Shown: positions 25,921-38,003, counted from the stretch's first letter. The stretch: DNA of 64,000 bases from Romboutsia faecis (GCF_014323405.1 NZ_JACRWE010000001.1:62001-126000); one strand, 5' to 3'. Notes: a model not told the origin generated them from the sequence alone. Translations and numbers: made by a program.

Positions 25921-26140
25921 AATAATATACTATTAATTAATATAAGTCAATAATATTTTTATTATTTTTCATATAATTAATTTCTATATATATAATTACT
26001 TAAGGTATCAAAAAATTATTTTATAATTATTTTTTTTATATAGCATTTTAATAATTTAAACACTACAATTTATCTAAAAGAGTAAAACCTCGACAAATAA
26101 CCTACCAGAAAAGAAAACTCTAATCTGAAAGGAGAGATTT

Positions 26141-27196
26141 ATGAAAAAATTAATAAATAAGTTGATAAAAAACAATCATTTATCTGAAGAAGAATTAATT
26201 CATCTAATTGATAATATTAGCTCTGAAGATAAAAACTATTTATTTAAAAAGGCAAGTGAGACAAGATATAAATACTATGGAAATAAAGTGTTTTTAAGAG
26301 GGCTTATTGAATTTACTAACTACTGTAAAAATGATTGTTATTACTGTGGAATTCGTTGTTCAAATAAAAGTATAGATAGGTATAGACTCTCTTTAAACGA
26401 TATACTTGAATGTTGTAAAGTTGGATATGAACTTGGATATAAAACCTTTGTGCTGCAAGGTGGTGAAGATCCATATTTTACTGATGATAAAATGGTATCT
26501 ATTTTGAAATCTATAAAAGAACAATATAAAGATTGTGCAATTACTCTCTCATTAGGAGAAAAAAGTTATGCTTCATATAAAAAGTTTTTTGATGCAGGAG
26601 CAGATAGATACTTACTTAGACATGAAACTGCTAGTTCTGAACATTATTCATTACTTCACCCTAAAAACTTAAGCCTAGAGAATAGGAAAAATTGTCTTTT
26701 AAATTTAAAAAAGATTGGTTTTCAAGTAGGTGCTGGATTTATGGTTGAATCCCCTTTCCAAACATCTAGTAACCTAGCAAAAGATTTATTATTTTTAAAA
26801 GAGCTAGAACCTCATATGGTTGGTATAGGTCCTTTTATTCCTCATCATGATACAAAATTTAAAGATAGTAATACTGGTAGTTTAGATAAAACCCTTGTAA
26901 TGCTGGCACTTACAAGATTGTTATTACCAAAAGTATTGCTCCCTGCAACTACAGCTCTTGGAACTATAAATCCTCTAGGAAGAGAGCTTGGTCTAAAAGC
27001 CGGAGCAAATGTAATAATGCCAAACTTATCTCCAAAAGAACTTCGAAAAAAATATTCACTTTATGATAATAAAGTAGGTACTGGTGACGAAGCAGCTGAG
27101 TCTAAAAGACTTATTGAAGAAAAAATAAATAAAGCAGGTTTTATATTAGATACGAGTAGAGGGGATAGTATCACTTGGAGTAGAAATATAATATAA
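26141..27196 (+). CDS. hydE: [FeFe]-hydrogenase H-cluster maturation radical SAM protein HydE
   Basis: This radical-SAM enzyme helps build the diiron part of the [FeFe]-hydrogenase active site. The 4Fe-4S cluster motif is CX3CX2C: Cys62, Cys66 and Cys69 in NYCKNDCYYCGIRC. The barrel then shows FVLQGGEDPYF, RHETASSEHYSLLHP and GIGPFIPHHDT, all typical of HydE. The 351-residue length fits. PylB and BioB are relatives, but no pyrrolysine or biotin genes are nearby. HydF and HydG are not in the window. About 220 bp of non-coding DNA separates it from the divergent asnA leader; its own leader has a strong GGAGAG site. Confidence 0.92.
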   Translation: MKKLINKLIKNNHLSEEELIHLIDNISSEDKNYLFKKASETRYKYYGNKVFLRGLIEFTNYCKNDCYYCGIRCSNKSIDRYRLSLNDILECCKVGYELGYKTFVLQGGEDPYFTDDKMVSILKSIKEQYKDCAITLSLGEKSYASYKKFFDAGADRYLLRHETASSEHYSLLHPKNLSLENRKNCLLNLKKIGFQVGAGFMVESPFQTSSNLAKDLLFLKELEPHMVGIGPFIPHHDTKFKDSNTGSLDKTLVMLALTRLLLPKVLLPATTALGTINPLGRELGLKAGANVIMPNLSPKELRKKYSLYDNKVGTGDEAAESKRLIEEKINKAGFILDTSRGDSITWSRNII

Positions 27197-27251
27197 ATAT
27201 AAATCTAAAATAAAAAACTTTTAATTTATATAATAAATTTATATCTATTAT

Positions 27252-27289
27252 AAAAGGCTATATTTTTATATTTCATAATATAGCCTTTT
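27252..27289. terminator. Bidirectional terminator between hydE and the DUF2812 gene
   Basis: AAAAGGCTATATT and AATATAGCCTTTT form a stem with T tail on the plus strand and A/T tail on the minus strand; the flanking genes converge here. Confidence 0.88.
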
Positions 27290-27297
27290 TATTTGTA

Positions 27298-27855
27298 TTA
27301 CTTACTATCTTTAATTTTACTTTTCTTATTAATCAACAAAATACATATCCCTAAAACAATTGACATACCAACTCCAGAACCAGTTATCATATACGAAATA
27401 AGTTTTATGGTTTCATAAATATTTGAGTTTATATCTATTCTCTCCATAACAAAAGTCAGTATAAAAGCCACTATAGTTGCTATCAAAATGTATATAGTTC
27501 CTTTTTTTACATCAATGTTCATTCTTTGATACTTTAATGTCTGTGTATCTGCATCTGTATATATTGGCGCAGTTCCAGTTCTAGCCTTAAAGAAATGAAA
27601 TCCATCATAAGAACAGACATGTTTCCAATCGCTATCACTAAATATTTCAAAATAAGAGTCTAAGTCATTCTTATCATCATTGTAATCTACACAGTAAACA
27701 ACATCTTCTGGTTGAGATTTTTTAAGTTTATATGATAAGTATTTAAAATTCTCTAATATCCACCCTTCTTTAGCTAAATCACGTAATTTTTTCATATCTT
27801 TATCTTCTGTAAAAGCTAATCCACCACAAATTACATACTTAGTATCTTTACTCAT
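27298..27855 (-). CDS. DUF2812 membrane protein, partner of PadR regulator
   Basis: This 185-residue protein has a soluble N-terminal half with the DUF2812 pattern (ICGGLAFTEDKDMKKLRDLAKEGW near the start, then an aromatic-rich DGFHFFK). Two membrane helices follow, near 115-135 and 150-175, with a basic tail. The start at 27853-27855 is preferred: GGAGGGG lies at good spacing, and the ATG overlaps the padR stop by 8 bp (ATGAGTAA), implying translational coupling. DUF2812 proteins next to PadR regulators are common in Firmicutes; their function is unknown, though a role in envelope stress or export is often assumed. Confidence 0.88.
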   Translation of the reverse strand: MSKDTKYVICGGLAFTEDKDMKKLRDLAKEGWILENFKYLSYKLKKSQPEDVVYCVDYNDDKNDLDSYFEIFSDSDWKHVCSYDGFHFFKARTGTAPIYTDADTQTLKYQRMNIDVKKGTIYILIATIVAFILTFVMERIDINSNIYETIKLISYMITGSGVGMSIVLGICILLINKKSKIKDSK

Positions 27856-28201
27856 CTTTTTCCCCTCCATTTATTCTTTCAAATGCTTTTATACCTTGCA
27901 TTGCCATTTTATATCTTCTCTCTTTTTCTTTACTTATAACACTCATGCCTTTTTCTGTAAGCTTATATATTTTCCTTCTTCCATCTTCTCCAGCTAAAGT
28001 TATATAATCTTGAGCTTGCATTTTTTTTAGCATAGTATATAAAGTTGCTGGCCCTATAACCATCTCACCATCAGTTAACTCTTCAATATACTTAGTTACA
28101 CCATATCCATGCATTGGTACTAAAAGAGCTAATAAAATATAATATCCTGGCTCAGTAAGCTGTTGTTCTTCTAGAGAATTATTTCTGCTAATGTTAATCA
28201 C
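27848..28201 (-). CDS. PadR-family transcriptional regulator
   Basis: This 117-residue winged-helix repressor of the small PadR subfamily has the core LTEPGYYILLALLVPMHGYG (about 15-35), IGPATLYTMLKKMQAQDYI (recognition helix region) and the wing GEDGRRKIYKLTEKG. The start is uncertain: the GTG at 28199-28201 overlaps the GAGAGG ribosome binding site, so a non-standard start a few codons later is possible. It is co-transcribed with the DUF2812 gene. A long palindrome just upstream is the likely autoregulatory operator. Confidence 0.9.
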   Translation of the reverse strand: MINISRNNSLEEQQLTEPGYYILLALLVPMHGYGVTKYIEELTDGEMVIGPATLYTMLKKMQAQDYITLAGEDGRRKIYKLTEKGMSVISKEKERRYKMAMQGIKAFERINGGEKDE

Positions 28202-28223
28202 CTCTCATTTATATCCATAATCA

Positions 28224-28276
28224 ATATATCCATTAATGATATATATCTATTTATAATATATCACTAATGGATATAT
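28224..28276. promoter_or_regulatory. Large inverted repeat upstream of padR, probable operator
   Basis: Two 22-base arms (28224-28245 and 28255-28276), each containing ATCCATTAATGATAT or its complement ATATCACTAATGGAT, match at 20 of 22 positions around a 9-base spacer. The position about 25-75 bp upstream of padR, without a T tract, fits a repressor site over the promoter rather than a terminator. Confidence 0.7.
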
Positions 28277-28399
28277 ATGTACATCATTTTTAATTTATTT
28301 TTATTCATGTGTATTTACATTAGAATCTAGTACTGATATAAAAATATTATCTTTGCTCAAATTTATATTATAGGAAATTATAATTTTCTTATAATAAAA

Positions 28400-28422
28400 A
28401 TGGTTACCTAAAAAGTAACCAT
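28400..28422 (-). terminator. Short terminator of nrdJ
   Basis: ATGGTTAC and GTAACCAT with a 7-base loop, followed by TTTTTATT on the minus strand; directly after the nrdJ stop. Confidence 0.75.
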
Positions 28423-28423
28423 C

Positions 28424-30556
28424 TTAATTACACTTACTATACCCACATTGAAGACAAATTGCACATCCACCTGTTGGAATGACAGTTTTATTTCCACATT
28501 CGGGACATACAAATTCTTCAACTCCATCTTCAATAGTAATTGTAGTTTCATCTTTATTCTTATCTATATCTCTCTTATCTTTTCTATCAGCCTTATCATT
28601 CAAAAGAATTCCACTTCTTTTGCATCCATCTCTATATATTGTTATACCTTTTAATTTATGTTTCCAAGCAGATACATATATATTGTATACATCATCTACA
28701 GTTGCTTCATAAGGTAGGTTTATTGTAGATGAAATAGATGCATCAATGTATTTTTGCCATGATTCTTGCATTCTTATCCTTTCTTTAGGCTTTAATGTCA
28801 TAGCAGTTTCAAATATATCCGGTAAATTCTTATCATCTAATATATCATTAACATCCATATATTCTTTTACTATAGGAGTATACACCTTATAAAATACATC
28901 TTCATCATGCAAACTTTCTGTCTTTCTTATATAAGATGTATTAAACATTGGTTCTATGCCCCCACTAATTCCCAGCATAGTCGAAATTGAACCAGTTGGA
29001 GGTATGGTTAATATCTGTGAATTTCTTAACCCATACTCTTTAACTAATTTTTTTACATCTTCGTCTATATTATTAATAAAAAAATCTGACTTAAATATAG
29101 CTTCTTTGTTGTATTTTTCATATCTACCTAGCTCTTTAGCTAAAAGAGCAGATTGTTTTACTGCACTATTTAACATTATTCTAGCTATTTTTTCACATAA
29201 ATCTATGGACTTTTCTGATCCATATCTTATATTTAATTTTATAAGCATATCTGCTATCCCCATAACTCCTAACCCTATTTGTCTATATTGTCTAACACTT
29301 TCTTTTTGCTCATTTAGGGGATGAAGCTCTAATCCCTCATCTAATACTTCATTTAGACCTATAATACAATCTGAAACAGTATTTTTAAATTTTTGTATAT
29401 CAAATATTGCATTATTAGTAAATGGTTCTACCACAAATTCTGATAAATTTATAGAACCAAGAAGGCAGCTACCTCCTGCTGGCAAAGGCTCTTCAGCACA
29501 TGGATTTACTCCTGCATAGTTAAATTCTTTGTCTTCACTCAATAAGTGATATCTTTCTATATTATCCCAAAACAATATGCCTGGCTCTGCATAATCCCAA
29601 TTATTCGTTATAAGTTTCATAAATAGCTTATACGCATCTACTTCCTTTTCAATAACCTCCTTAGTTTGATCTACTTCAAATCTACAAAAATATTTATCTT
29701 TATTCTCTACAGCTTCCATAAACTTATCATTTATTCTAACTGATATATTAGCTTTAGTTACTTTATTTAAATCTGTTTTTACATCTATAAACTCTTCTAT
29801 ATCTGGATGACTTACATCCATAGAAATCATCAATGCCCCTCTTCTTCCTTTTTGACCAATTAAACCAGTAGTCATTGAATATAAATCCATAAAGCTTACT
29901 GCTCCAGTAGTGGTTTTTGCTGAATTATGAACTAATGCACCACTTGGTCTTAATTTTGATATATCAAATCCTACTCCACCACCGTAACTAAATGTTCTTG
30001 CTAATTTTTTAGCTGTGTCAAATATAGATTCTAAATTATCCTCTGGAGGATGGAGCACATAACAATTAGAATAAGTAACTTTAAATCCCATATTAGATAA
30101 TCCTCTATTAGCTAATATTCTGCCTGCAAATAGAAACTTACGCTCTCTTATTAATTTTGCTATTTTAGGATTATTACCAGAAACCCTTTCTATCCATTCA
30201 TCAAACGACTCATTATTATATTGATATTTATTGGACCAAATTGATTTTTGTAATTCATCCATTTGCCACTTTGATTTTCTTATATCGGATCTTCTTTCTC
30301 TATACAATATATACTTTTTAGCTACATCTTTTCTATTTGATTCCATTAGCAAAAACTCTACATTATCTTGAATTTCTTCTACATTTATATCATTTTCTTT
30401 ATAGTTTACTATTTTTTCAATTTTATCTGCTATTATTTTGGGTAAATCTCTATCTTCTCCCTCTTTACTGTTAATAGTTGATTTAAATACCGCATTAATT
30501 ATTTTTATCTTATCAAAAGGTTCTTTTGTACCGTCTCTCTTAATGATATACTTCAT
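28424..30556 (-). CDS. nrdJ: Adenosylcobalamin-dependent (class II) ribonucleoside-diphosphate reductase
   Basis: This enzyme makes deoxyribonucleotides with vitamin B12 and needs no oxygen. Residues 1-90 are an ATP-cone regulatory domain (KYIIKRDGTKEPFDKIKIINAV). The catalytic barrel contains YSNCYVLHPPEDN, SYGGGVGFDISKLRPSGA, the active-site NPCAEEPLPAGGSCLLGSINLS, and PPTGSISTMLGISGGIEP. The tail (about 680-710) holds the zinc-ribbon/redox Cys set CPECGNKTV...GGCAICLQCGYSKCN, which recycles the active-site disulfide. The 710-residue single-gene layout matches the NrdJ/NrdZ type. It is monocistronic. Confidence 0.95.
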   Translation of the reverse strand: MKYIIKRDGTKEPFDKIKIINAVFKSTINSKEGEDRDLPKIIADKIEKIVNYKENDINVEEIQDNVEFLLMESNRKDVAKKYILYRERRSDIRKSKWQMDELQKSIWSNKYQYNNESFDEWIERVSGNNPKIAKLIRERKFLFAGRILANRGLSNMGFKVTYSNCYVLHPPEDNLESIFDTAKKLARTFSYGGGVGFDISKLRPSGALVHNSAKTTTGAVSFMDLYSMTTGLIGQKGRRGALMISMDVSHPDIEEFIDVKTDLNKVTKANISVRINDKFMEAVENKDKYFCRFEVDQTKEVIEKEVDAYKLFMKLITNNWDYAEPGILFWDNIERYHLLSEDKEFNYAGVNPCAEEPLPAGGSCLLGSINLSEFVVEPFTNNAIFDIQKFKNTVSDCIIGLNEVLDEGLELHPLNEQKESVRQYRQIGLGVMGIADMLIKLNIRYGSEKSIDLCEKIARIMLNSAVKQSALLAKELGRYEKYNKEAIFKSDFFINNIDEDVKKLVKEYGLRNSQILTIPPTGSISTMLGISGGIEPMFNTSYIRKTESLHDEDVFYKVYTPIVKEYMDVNDILDDKNLPDIFETAMTLKPKERIRMQESWQKYIDASISSTINLPYEATVDDVYNIYVSAWKHKLKGITIYRDGCKRSGILLNDKADRKDKRDIDKNKDETTITIEDGVEEFVCPECGNKTVIPTGGCAICLQCGYSKCN

Positions 30557-30745
30557 CTTATTAGCAACTCCAATTCACTTTTTATTATTTTTATGAATCG
30601 TATACTTTATATTACTGTTAATAATTATGTCAAAAACTTTGACAAAAGCATACTATAAATAGTATTTCTTCTTTTGTATTTTATATAAATATATCTATAT
30701 TATAAAAAGCACTTATCTGGTTACTTTTTTAACATAATTATTTTA

Positions 30746-30777
30746 AAAAGAGGCTAGTTAATTAACTAGCCTCTTTT
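30746..30777 (-). terminator. Intrinsic terminator of the FUSC gene
   Basis: AAAAGAGGCTAGTTAA and its complement form a long hairpin with very short loop, with T runs on both strands. Confidence 0.9.
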
Positions 30778-30779
30778 CA

Positions 30780-32690
30780 TTAAACAAATTTCTTTAATTC
30801 TGATATTTTCTCCAACTCTTTTAAGATAATTGCTATACTACTTAAAGTTATTTTTGTTTTTAAATCATTAACTGCTTTAATATCTGCTTTTATATCTTTT
30901 ATCATATTCTCTATAGGTTCGTTTTCATATGAAATCAACATATTAATTTCTGAAAGAACATATTTCATATACTCTGGATTAACTTTTTCCCTTATAATCC
31001 AAATATATAATTCATAAATATTTGTCACTAAAAATCTTCGCTCTTTTATAAGCTCTTCATAATAACTATTATGAAGTATTTGATTATTTAACTTTAACTT
31101 ATCTTCAACTAATGAAGTTACTATTAGTAAATTTTTTATACTATGAGGTTTCTTTATTCCTTCAGCAACATTATATATTTCTCTTAACATTTCTATAACT
31201 GACAATGTATGGATTTTCTCTAATTCCTGGTTAGAATCTTCTAGCTTATATGGGAAAATATATTTGTTAGCTACTATAGCCATAAGTGCACCTAATACTA
31301 CAAAAAATATTCTACTTAGAGTTAATCCAGCTACATTACCTACAATAGCTGCTGAACCGATTGCTGATACTGTTACTAATATCATATTGTATTTATATTG
31401 ACCTATATAACTATTTATATATCCTGCTAACATTAAAATTATAGTTCTAGATGTCATATCTTTAAATATAGAAAATAATACTGTAACTAATATACCACCT
31501 AGTATAGTAGCTATCACCCTATAACCAACCTTACTTTTTGAAACTTCATATAATGGATTTACTAAGGATAAAATAGTAAACATAATCCATCTACCTTCTG
31601 ACAATTTAAAAAAATCTGTTATAAATGCTCCTAATGTTATTGTAATTGCTATTCTAATAGCATAGCAAAATCTAAGAGACTTCTTATCGCTGTACATGTA
31701 TTTAAATAAACTATCATCTCTATCTTTAGGTATATTTTCAACTTGTTTTACTAAGTTATAGTTTTCTTTCTTTAAATTTTTTAATTCATCTATAGTATCT
31801 ACTAAAAATATTGTGCTGTCTAAAATTTGTAGCGTCATCAAATCATCAATGTTTCTTTCATTACATTCTGATAAGAATACATTCATATCACTATATAAGT
31901 CTTTTTTACTTTCATTACCTTCTAGGATAGCTTTTGTTTCAAGTATTAAGCTTTCTAAATCCTTTAGTATAAATGAAGTTTTTGATGGCTCTTTTATAAT
32001 ACTAAGCATTGTGTAGATATTTTCTAATGCTGCTGATAAATTAAGCTTTATTCTACCTTCTTCAGTTAAGTAATAATCAACTTCTCTTTTATCATATACC
32101 ATCTTTCTAAAAGCATTTATATTAGCCTCAATACCATCTTCTTCAACATCTTTTAAAGAGTTATCTTTTAATAGCTCTATCCTTGATAGTAAACTATCGC
32201 ATACATTTACTAAAATCATGCTACCATTTTTAGAAATTCTATTTCTATTTACAATTAACTGTACAATAATTATAAATATACCTCCGAATGCTAAGGCTAG
32301 TAGTCTCTTAGGTATTTGTTCGATACTTACTGGACACGATAACAAGAATAAATACTGAAGAGTAAATGGAAAATACATAGGATTTTCCAAGTTGTAACAT
32401 AAAATATAACTTATTATAAACAATGTTATAAAATTTATACAAATTCCTATCCACATATTTGAAGCTGAAAGAGTAGCTGCAATCCCAATAAATAAATTAA
32501 GTAAAACAAGTCTTGATGCATTTCTTATTGGAGATAAAGTTAAATCTTTTCCTAAAAACATAAGTGTTGCTGTTATAGTTGTTATACCTATTAGGCTATT
32601 TTCCTCTCCAAATATTAACTTAAATAACACTACAAAAGCAACAACTAATATAAACGTTATACTTTTTGACATTATTAATTTTTTATTCAT
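30780..32690 (-). CDS. FUSC-family membrane protein (aromatic acid exporter / YccS-like)
   Basis: This 636-residue membrane protein has two membrane blocks. The N-terminal one (about 5-150) has six hydrophobic segments and the second (about 345-470) has several more, with GRWIMFTILSLVNPLYEVS typical of the FUSC domain. Long helical cytoplasmic regions lie between (~170-340) and after (~480-636). The repeated FUSC unit is found in PET-family exporters of aromatic acids such as AaeB and in YccS. The actual substrate is unknown. It is monocistronic behind AGGAGG. Confidence 0.85.
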   Translation of the reverse strand: MNKKLIMSKSITFILVVAFVVLFKLIFGEENSLIGITTITATLMFLGKDLTLSPIRNASRLVLLNLFIGIAATLSASNMWIGICINFITLFIISYILCYNLENPMYFPFTLQYLFLLSCPVSIEQIPKRLLALAFGGIFIIIVQLIVNRNRISKNGSMILVNVCDSLLSRIELLKDNSLKDVEEDGIEANINAFRKMVYDKREVDYYLTEEGRIKLNLSAALENIYTMLSIIKEPSKTSFILKDLESLILETKAILEGNESKKDLYSDMNVFLSECNERNIDDLMTLQILDSTIFLVDTIDELKNLKKENYNLVKQVENIPKDRDDSLFKYMYSDKKSLRFCYAIRIAITITLGAFITDFFKLSEGRWIMFTILSLVNPLYEVSKSKVGYRVIATILGGILVTVLFSIFKDMTSRTIILMLAGYINSYIGQYKYNMILVTVSAIGSAAIVGNVAGLTLSRIFFVVLGALMAIVANKYIFPYKLEDSNQELEKIHTLSVIEMLREIYNVAEGIKKPHSIKNLLIVTSLVEDKLKLNNQILHNSYYEELIKERRFLVTNIYELYIWIIREKVNPEYMKYVLSEINMLISYENEPIENMIKDIKADIKAVNDLKTKITLSSIAIILKELEKISELKKFV

Positions 32691-32786
32691 TTTGCCCTCC
32701 TCTTTTATAACTTTTACTATGTATAATAATTTTATTCCTTAACCTATAATCTTCATTTTAATTACTTTATATATCATTTATTGTAT

Positions 32787-32844
32787 AAAAAAAGAGTATA
32801 TCAAAATAATCTATATCCTTAATAAATTATTTTCACATACTCTT
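32787..32844 (-). terminator. Intrinsic terminator of the glycan-utilisation operon
   Basis: A long stem (AAGAGTATGTGAAAATAAT with its near-complement) ends in TTTTTTT on the minus strand, 25 bp after the kinase stop. Confidence 0.88.
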
Positions 32845-32868
32845 AATGTTTTATCAATATATAATTTT

Positions 32869-33843
32869 TTAAGCTGTCACTTCTTCTATAGACTTACTTA
32901 AATTCTCTATAAAGCTTTCAGTTATCATATTCCCGTCTAATTTATATGCAAGTAAGCATGCTCCTTCATCTGGACCTAAAATTGGCTCTATTAACTTAAC
33001 ATTAAAATCTGATAATTCTTTTCTTAGAGGTTTTAGTATCATTTCCTTACTATTAAATACACCACCAGAATAAGAAACTAAAATTTCTTTCTCAAAATTT
33101 AATTCATTTACTATCATCTTTACTAATAAACTAAGTTCATATGCTGCTTCTTCAAATATTTTTATCGCATTTTTATCTCCTTGTAATGCACTTTCGTGAC
33201 ATATACTAGAAAATTCAGCAATCTTCCCTCTATCCTTTTGAATTTTATTTAATACATAATCAATTATATCAAAATCATCTTCTAAATTTAACTTTTCTCT
33301 TATATTGTAATACAGGTCACCTTTTTCAAGTCTATTATCAGCTTCTTTAGAGAATATTTCTAATGTCTTTTTCCCTATCCAGTGAGCAGAACCTTCATCA
33401 CCTATATAATCTCCCCATCCACCGCATCTAGCAAAACTTCCTGTTGAGTCTTTTCCTAATGCAATAGATCCAGTTCCACTTACTATATTAATTCCATCTT
33501 CACCCGCTAGGGAACCTGCAAGACCTACTTCAACATCATTTCCTATTTCATACTTTATATCTCCAAGTATACTTTTTACTACTTCTTCAATTTCATGTTT
33601 CACACTTTTTACTTCCCCATATCCTGGTAAACCTAAAAATACACCTTTTATTAAATTTCTACTAATATCACTATTTTCAAGTATTTCCTCTATCCCCTCT
33701 TTAATAACAGATTTTAATCCATCAAAGCCTATTTGTGCATAATGTGTTGTTCCTGTTTTATATTGTCCTATTTTTAATCCTTGTTCATTAATCAAAGTAA
33801 AAGTAGTTTTAGTTCCTCCACCATCTATACCTATATAATACAT
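32869..33843 (-). CDS. N-acetylglucosamine kinase-like protein (BadF/BadG/BcrA ATPase family)
   Basis: This is a sugar kinase of the ASKHA fold, 324 residues. The phosphate-1 loop reads YYIGIDGGGTKTTFTL (residues 2-17). The second glycine-rich motif is NIVSGTGSIALG, followed by CGGWGDYIGDEGSAHWIGK, the typical NagK/BadF block. A late SYSGGVFNSKEMI contacts adenine. By position it is the last gene of the sulfatase-aldolase operon, so it likely phosphorylates GlcNAc or GalNAc released from the disaccharide. Whether phosphate goes on C6 or C1 cannot be told from sequence. Confidence 0.88.
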   Translation of the reverse strand: MYYIGIDGGGTKTTFTLINEQGLKIGQYKTGTTHYAQIGFDGLKSVIKEGIEEILENSDISRNLIKGVFLGLPGYGEVKSVKHEIEEVVKSILGDIKYEIGNDVEVGLAGSLAGEDGINIVSGTGSIALGKDSTGSFARCGGWGDYIGDEGSAHWIGKKTLEIFSKEADNRLEKGDLYYNIREKLNLEDDFDIIDYVLNKIQKDRGKIAEFSSICHESALQGDKNAIKIFEEAAYELSLLVKMIVNELNFEKEILVSYSGGVFNSKEMILKPLRKELSDFNVKLIEPILGPDEGACLLAYKLDGNMITESFIENLSKSIEEVTA

Positions 33844-33877
33844 AAATTTTCCTCCTTAAGTTATATGCCATAATAAT

Positions 33878-33910
33878 GCTATGAATCTAAATACATATAT
33901 CTTTCATAGC
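33878..33910. other. Small hairpin between aldolase and kinase genes
   Basis: GCTATGAA and TTCATAGC are perfect 8-base arms with a 17-base loop in the gap between the aldolase and kinase genes. No T run follows on the minus strand, so it is more likely an mRNA stability or processing element than a terminator. Confidence 0.4.
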
Positions 33911-33926
33911 TTTTTAAATTTATTTC

Positions 33927-36163
<2,237 letters not shown>

Positions 36164-36168
36164 AAAAA

Positions 36169-37023
36169 TTACCCCTTAAGACCACCAACGTTAACAGCTT
36201 CTGTAAGTTTCTTATTAAGAAAAGCATAAACTATTACTGTTGGAATTATTACTATTACCATACCTGCAAATAATGCTCCCCAGTCAGTTGAGAATCTCTG
36301 TACTTCCATTAGATTTTGTAGGCCAACTGGCAAAGTCTTCTTATTATCCATTGTTAATAATGTAAATGCCATTGCATATTCATTCCAAAATCCCATAAAA
36401 TTGAATATTAATACAGTTAGCATACCTGGTTTTATCATAGGAAGAACAACATGTCTTATTGTTTGAAGTCTAGTACATCCGTCTATTTCTGCTGCTTCTT
36501 CATATTCTTTTGAAACACCTTTTATAAACCCTGTCAATATAAAAATCGAGAATGGAAGCTGGATTATAGCGTATATTAAACTCAATGCTGTTAAGTTATT
36601 TAATAAATTTAGTTTTGCAACTAGTAAAAATAATGGTACTAATATGTATGCTGGTTGAATGAATAATCCTAGCGTCATTGCTAACATTATAAGCTCTCCA
36701 CCAAAAAACTTAAATCTAGCTAAACAATATGATGTTGGAACAGCTAATATCATTAAGAATGCTGTAGACACTAAAGTTACATATACTGAGTTCATAAAAT
36801 ATGCGGACATATTTGCTTTTTCCCATGCACTTGCATAATTATTGAAATTAAATGCTCCTGGAAGAGCCCATGGATCTGCGAAAAACTCTTGGGATGTTTT
36901 AAAAGATTGCATTACTGTCCATAAAAGCGGTACTACAACCATAAATAAAAATGATATTAAAATTATCCTTAATACAGCACCTGTAAATATACTTTTAGGC
37001 GTTATTTTTTTATCTTTTACCAC
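36169..37023 (-). CDS. Sugar ABC transporter permease, MalG-type (CUT1)
   Basis: This is the second inner-membrane subunit of a carbohydrate importer: 284 residues, six helices, first near 12-35. The EAA loop that docks with the ATPase reads EYEEAAEIDGCTRLQTIRHVVLPMIKPG (near 180-208). It starts with GTG behind GGAGGTG, 11 bp after its partner permease. The ATPase of this importer is not encoded here; CUT1 systems of Firmicutes usually share an MsiK-type ATPase encoded elsewhere. Confidence 0.94.
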   Translation of the reverse strand: MVKDKKITPKSIFTGAVLRIILISFLFMVVVPLLWTVMQSFKTSQEFFADPWALPGAFNFNNYASAWEKANMSAYFMNSVYVTLVSTAFLMILAVPTSYCLARFKFFGGELIMLAMTLGLFIQPAYILVPLFLLVAKLNLLNNLTALSLIYAIIQLPFSIFILTGFIKGVSKEYEEAAEIDGCTRLQTIRHVVLPMIKPGMLTVLIFNFMGFWNEYAMAFTLLTMDNKKTLPVGLQNLMEVQRFSTDWGALFAGMVIVIIPTVIVYAFLNKKLTEAVNVGGLKG

Positions 37024-37034
37024 TTTGGCACCTC

Positions 37035-38003
37035 CTATAATTCTATTACATCACGTTCAGTGATTTTCTTAACTAATAAAGCTAGTACTATTGCTATTGC
37101 AAATACAACTACTGAAATTGCCATTGCATAACCATAGTTAGCATTCATGAATGCTTGTATATCCATTGTATTTAATAATGTTTCAGATGCATGATCTGGA
37201 CCACCTTTTGTCATAACCTTTACAAATATAAAACTTAGATTAAACGCACCTGTAATAAAGAAGGTAATTGTAACTCTGACAACCTCCCATATTAAAGGCA
37301 GTGTTATTATAAAGAACTGTTTTATTGGACTTGCACCATCTAATGTAGCTGCTTCATATAAATCTTCTGGTATTCTATTAATTCCAGATATATACATTAC
37401 CATATAATAACCAGCTGCTTGCCACACCATAGTAAATGCTAATGCCCACATAACAGTTCCACTTTCTCCAAGCCAAGTTCTCTTAAATGCTTCCATTCCT
37501 ATAAAATCTAAAAATGAATTTAAAATTCCTAGATTAAAGTCATATACATACATAAACATCATACCTATAACAACCATTGAAAGAACATTTGGTAAAAAGT
37601 ATACTAATCGGTATAACGTTTTCTCCCATTCGAAAATTTTTCCTTGTGTAAGTATTACAGCAAAGAATAGTGCTAAAATCATTGTTACTAATGGGAATAC
37701 CCCTAATAAGAAGAACGTATTTTTAAGTGACTTCCAAAATATTGGATCATTAAATAAAGTTACAAAGTTATCAAAGCCTATAAATGTTGGTGAGCTACTA
37801 AGTCCTGTAGATCTATAAAGTGACATTTTTGCTGCACTTAACATAGGATAAATTTTGAATAGTAAAAATAATAAAAATGTCGGTACTACACTCCAAAAAA
37901 TAAATATATTTCTACTTCTTTCTCTAGGTGTTTTTCCTAAAATACTTTTAAATTTAGATTCTTTTTTCTGTGGTTTCTTCGGTACTAATGTATTAACATC
38001 CAC
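37035..38003 (-). CDS. Sugar ABC transporter permease, MalF/UgpA-type (CUT1)
   Basis: This is the first inner-membrane subunit of the importer: 322 residues, six helices preceded by a basic cytoplasmic stretch (about 1-30). The EAA motif is LYEAATLDGASPIKQFFIITLPLI. The start is GTG preceded by GGGGGAG. It heads the run permease-permease-sulfatase-aldolase-kinase. Its binding protein is probably the lipoprotein encoded at 43019-44389, about 5 kb upstream, separated by GH112, chromate-transporter and amidase genes. Confidence 0.94.
   Translation of the reverse strand: MDVNTLVPKKPQKKESKFKSILGKTPRERSRNIFIFWSVVPTFLLFLLFKIYPMLSAAKMSLYRSTGLSSSPTFIGFDNFVTLFNDPIFWKSLKNTFFLLGVFPLVTMILALFFAVILTQGKIFEWEKTLYRLVYFLPNVLSMVVIGMMFMYVYDFNLGILNSFLDFIGMEAFKRTWLGESGTVMWALAFTMVWQAAGYYMVMYISGINRIPEDLYEAATLDGASPIKQFFIITLPLIWEVVRVTITFFITGAFNLSFIFVKVMTKGGPDHASETLLNTMDIQAFMNANYGYAMAISVVVFAIAIVLALLVKKITERDVIEL

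Noticed and set aside
26080..26122. Possible riboswitch in the hydE leader (AGAGT...ACTCT arms)
   Set aside because: Only a 5-base stem with no conserved core of any riboswitch I know; probably chance.
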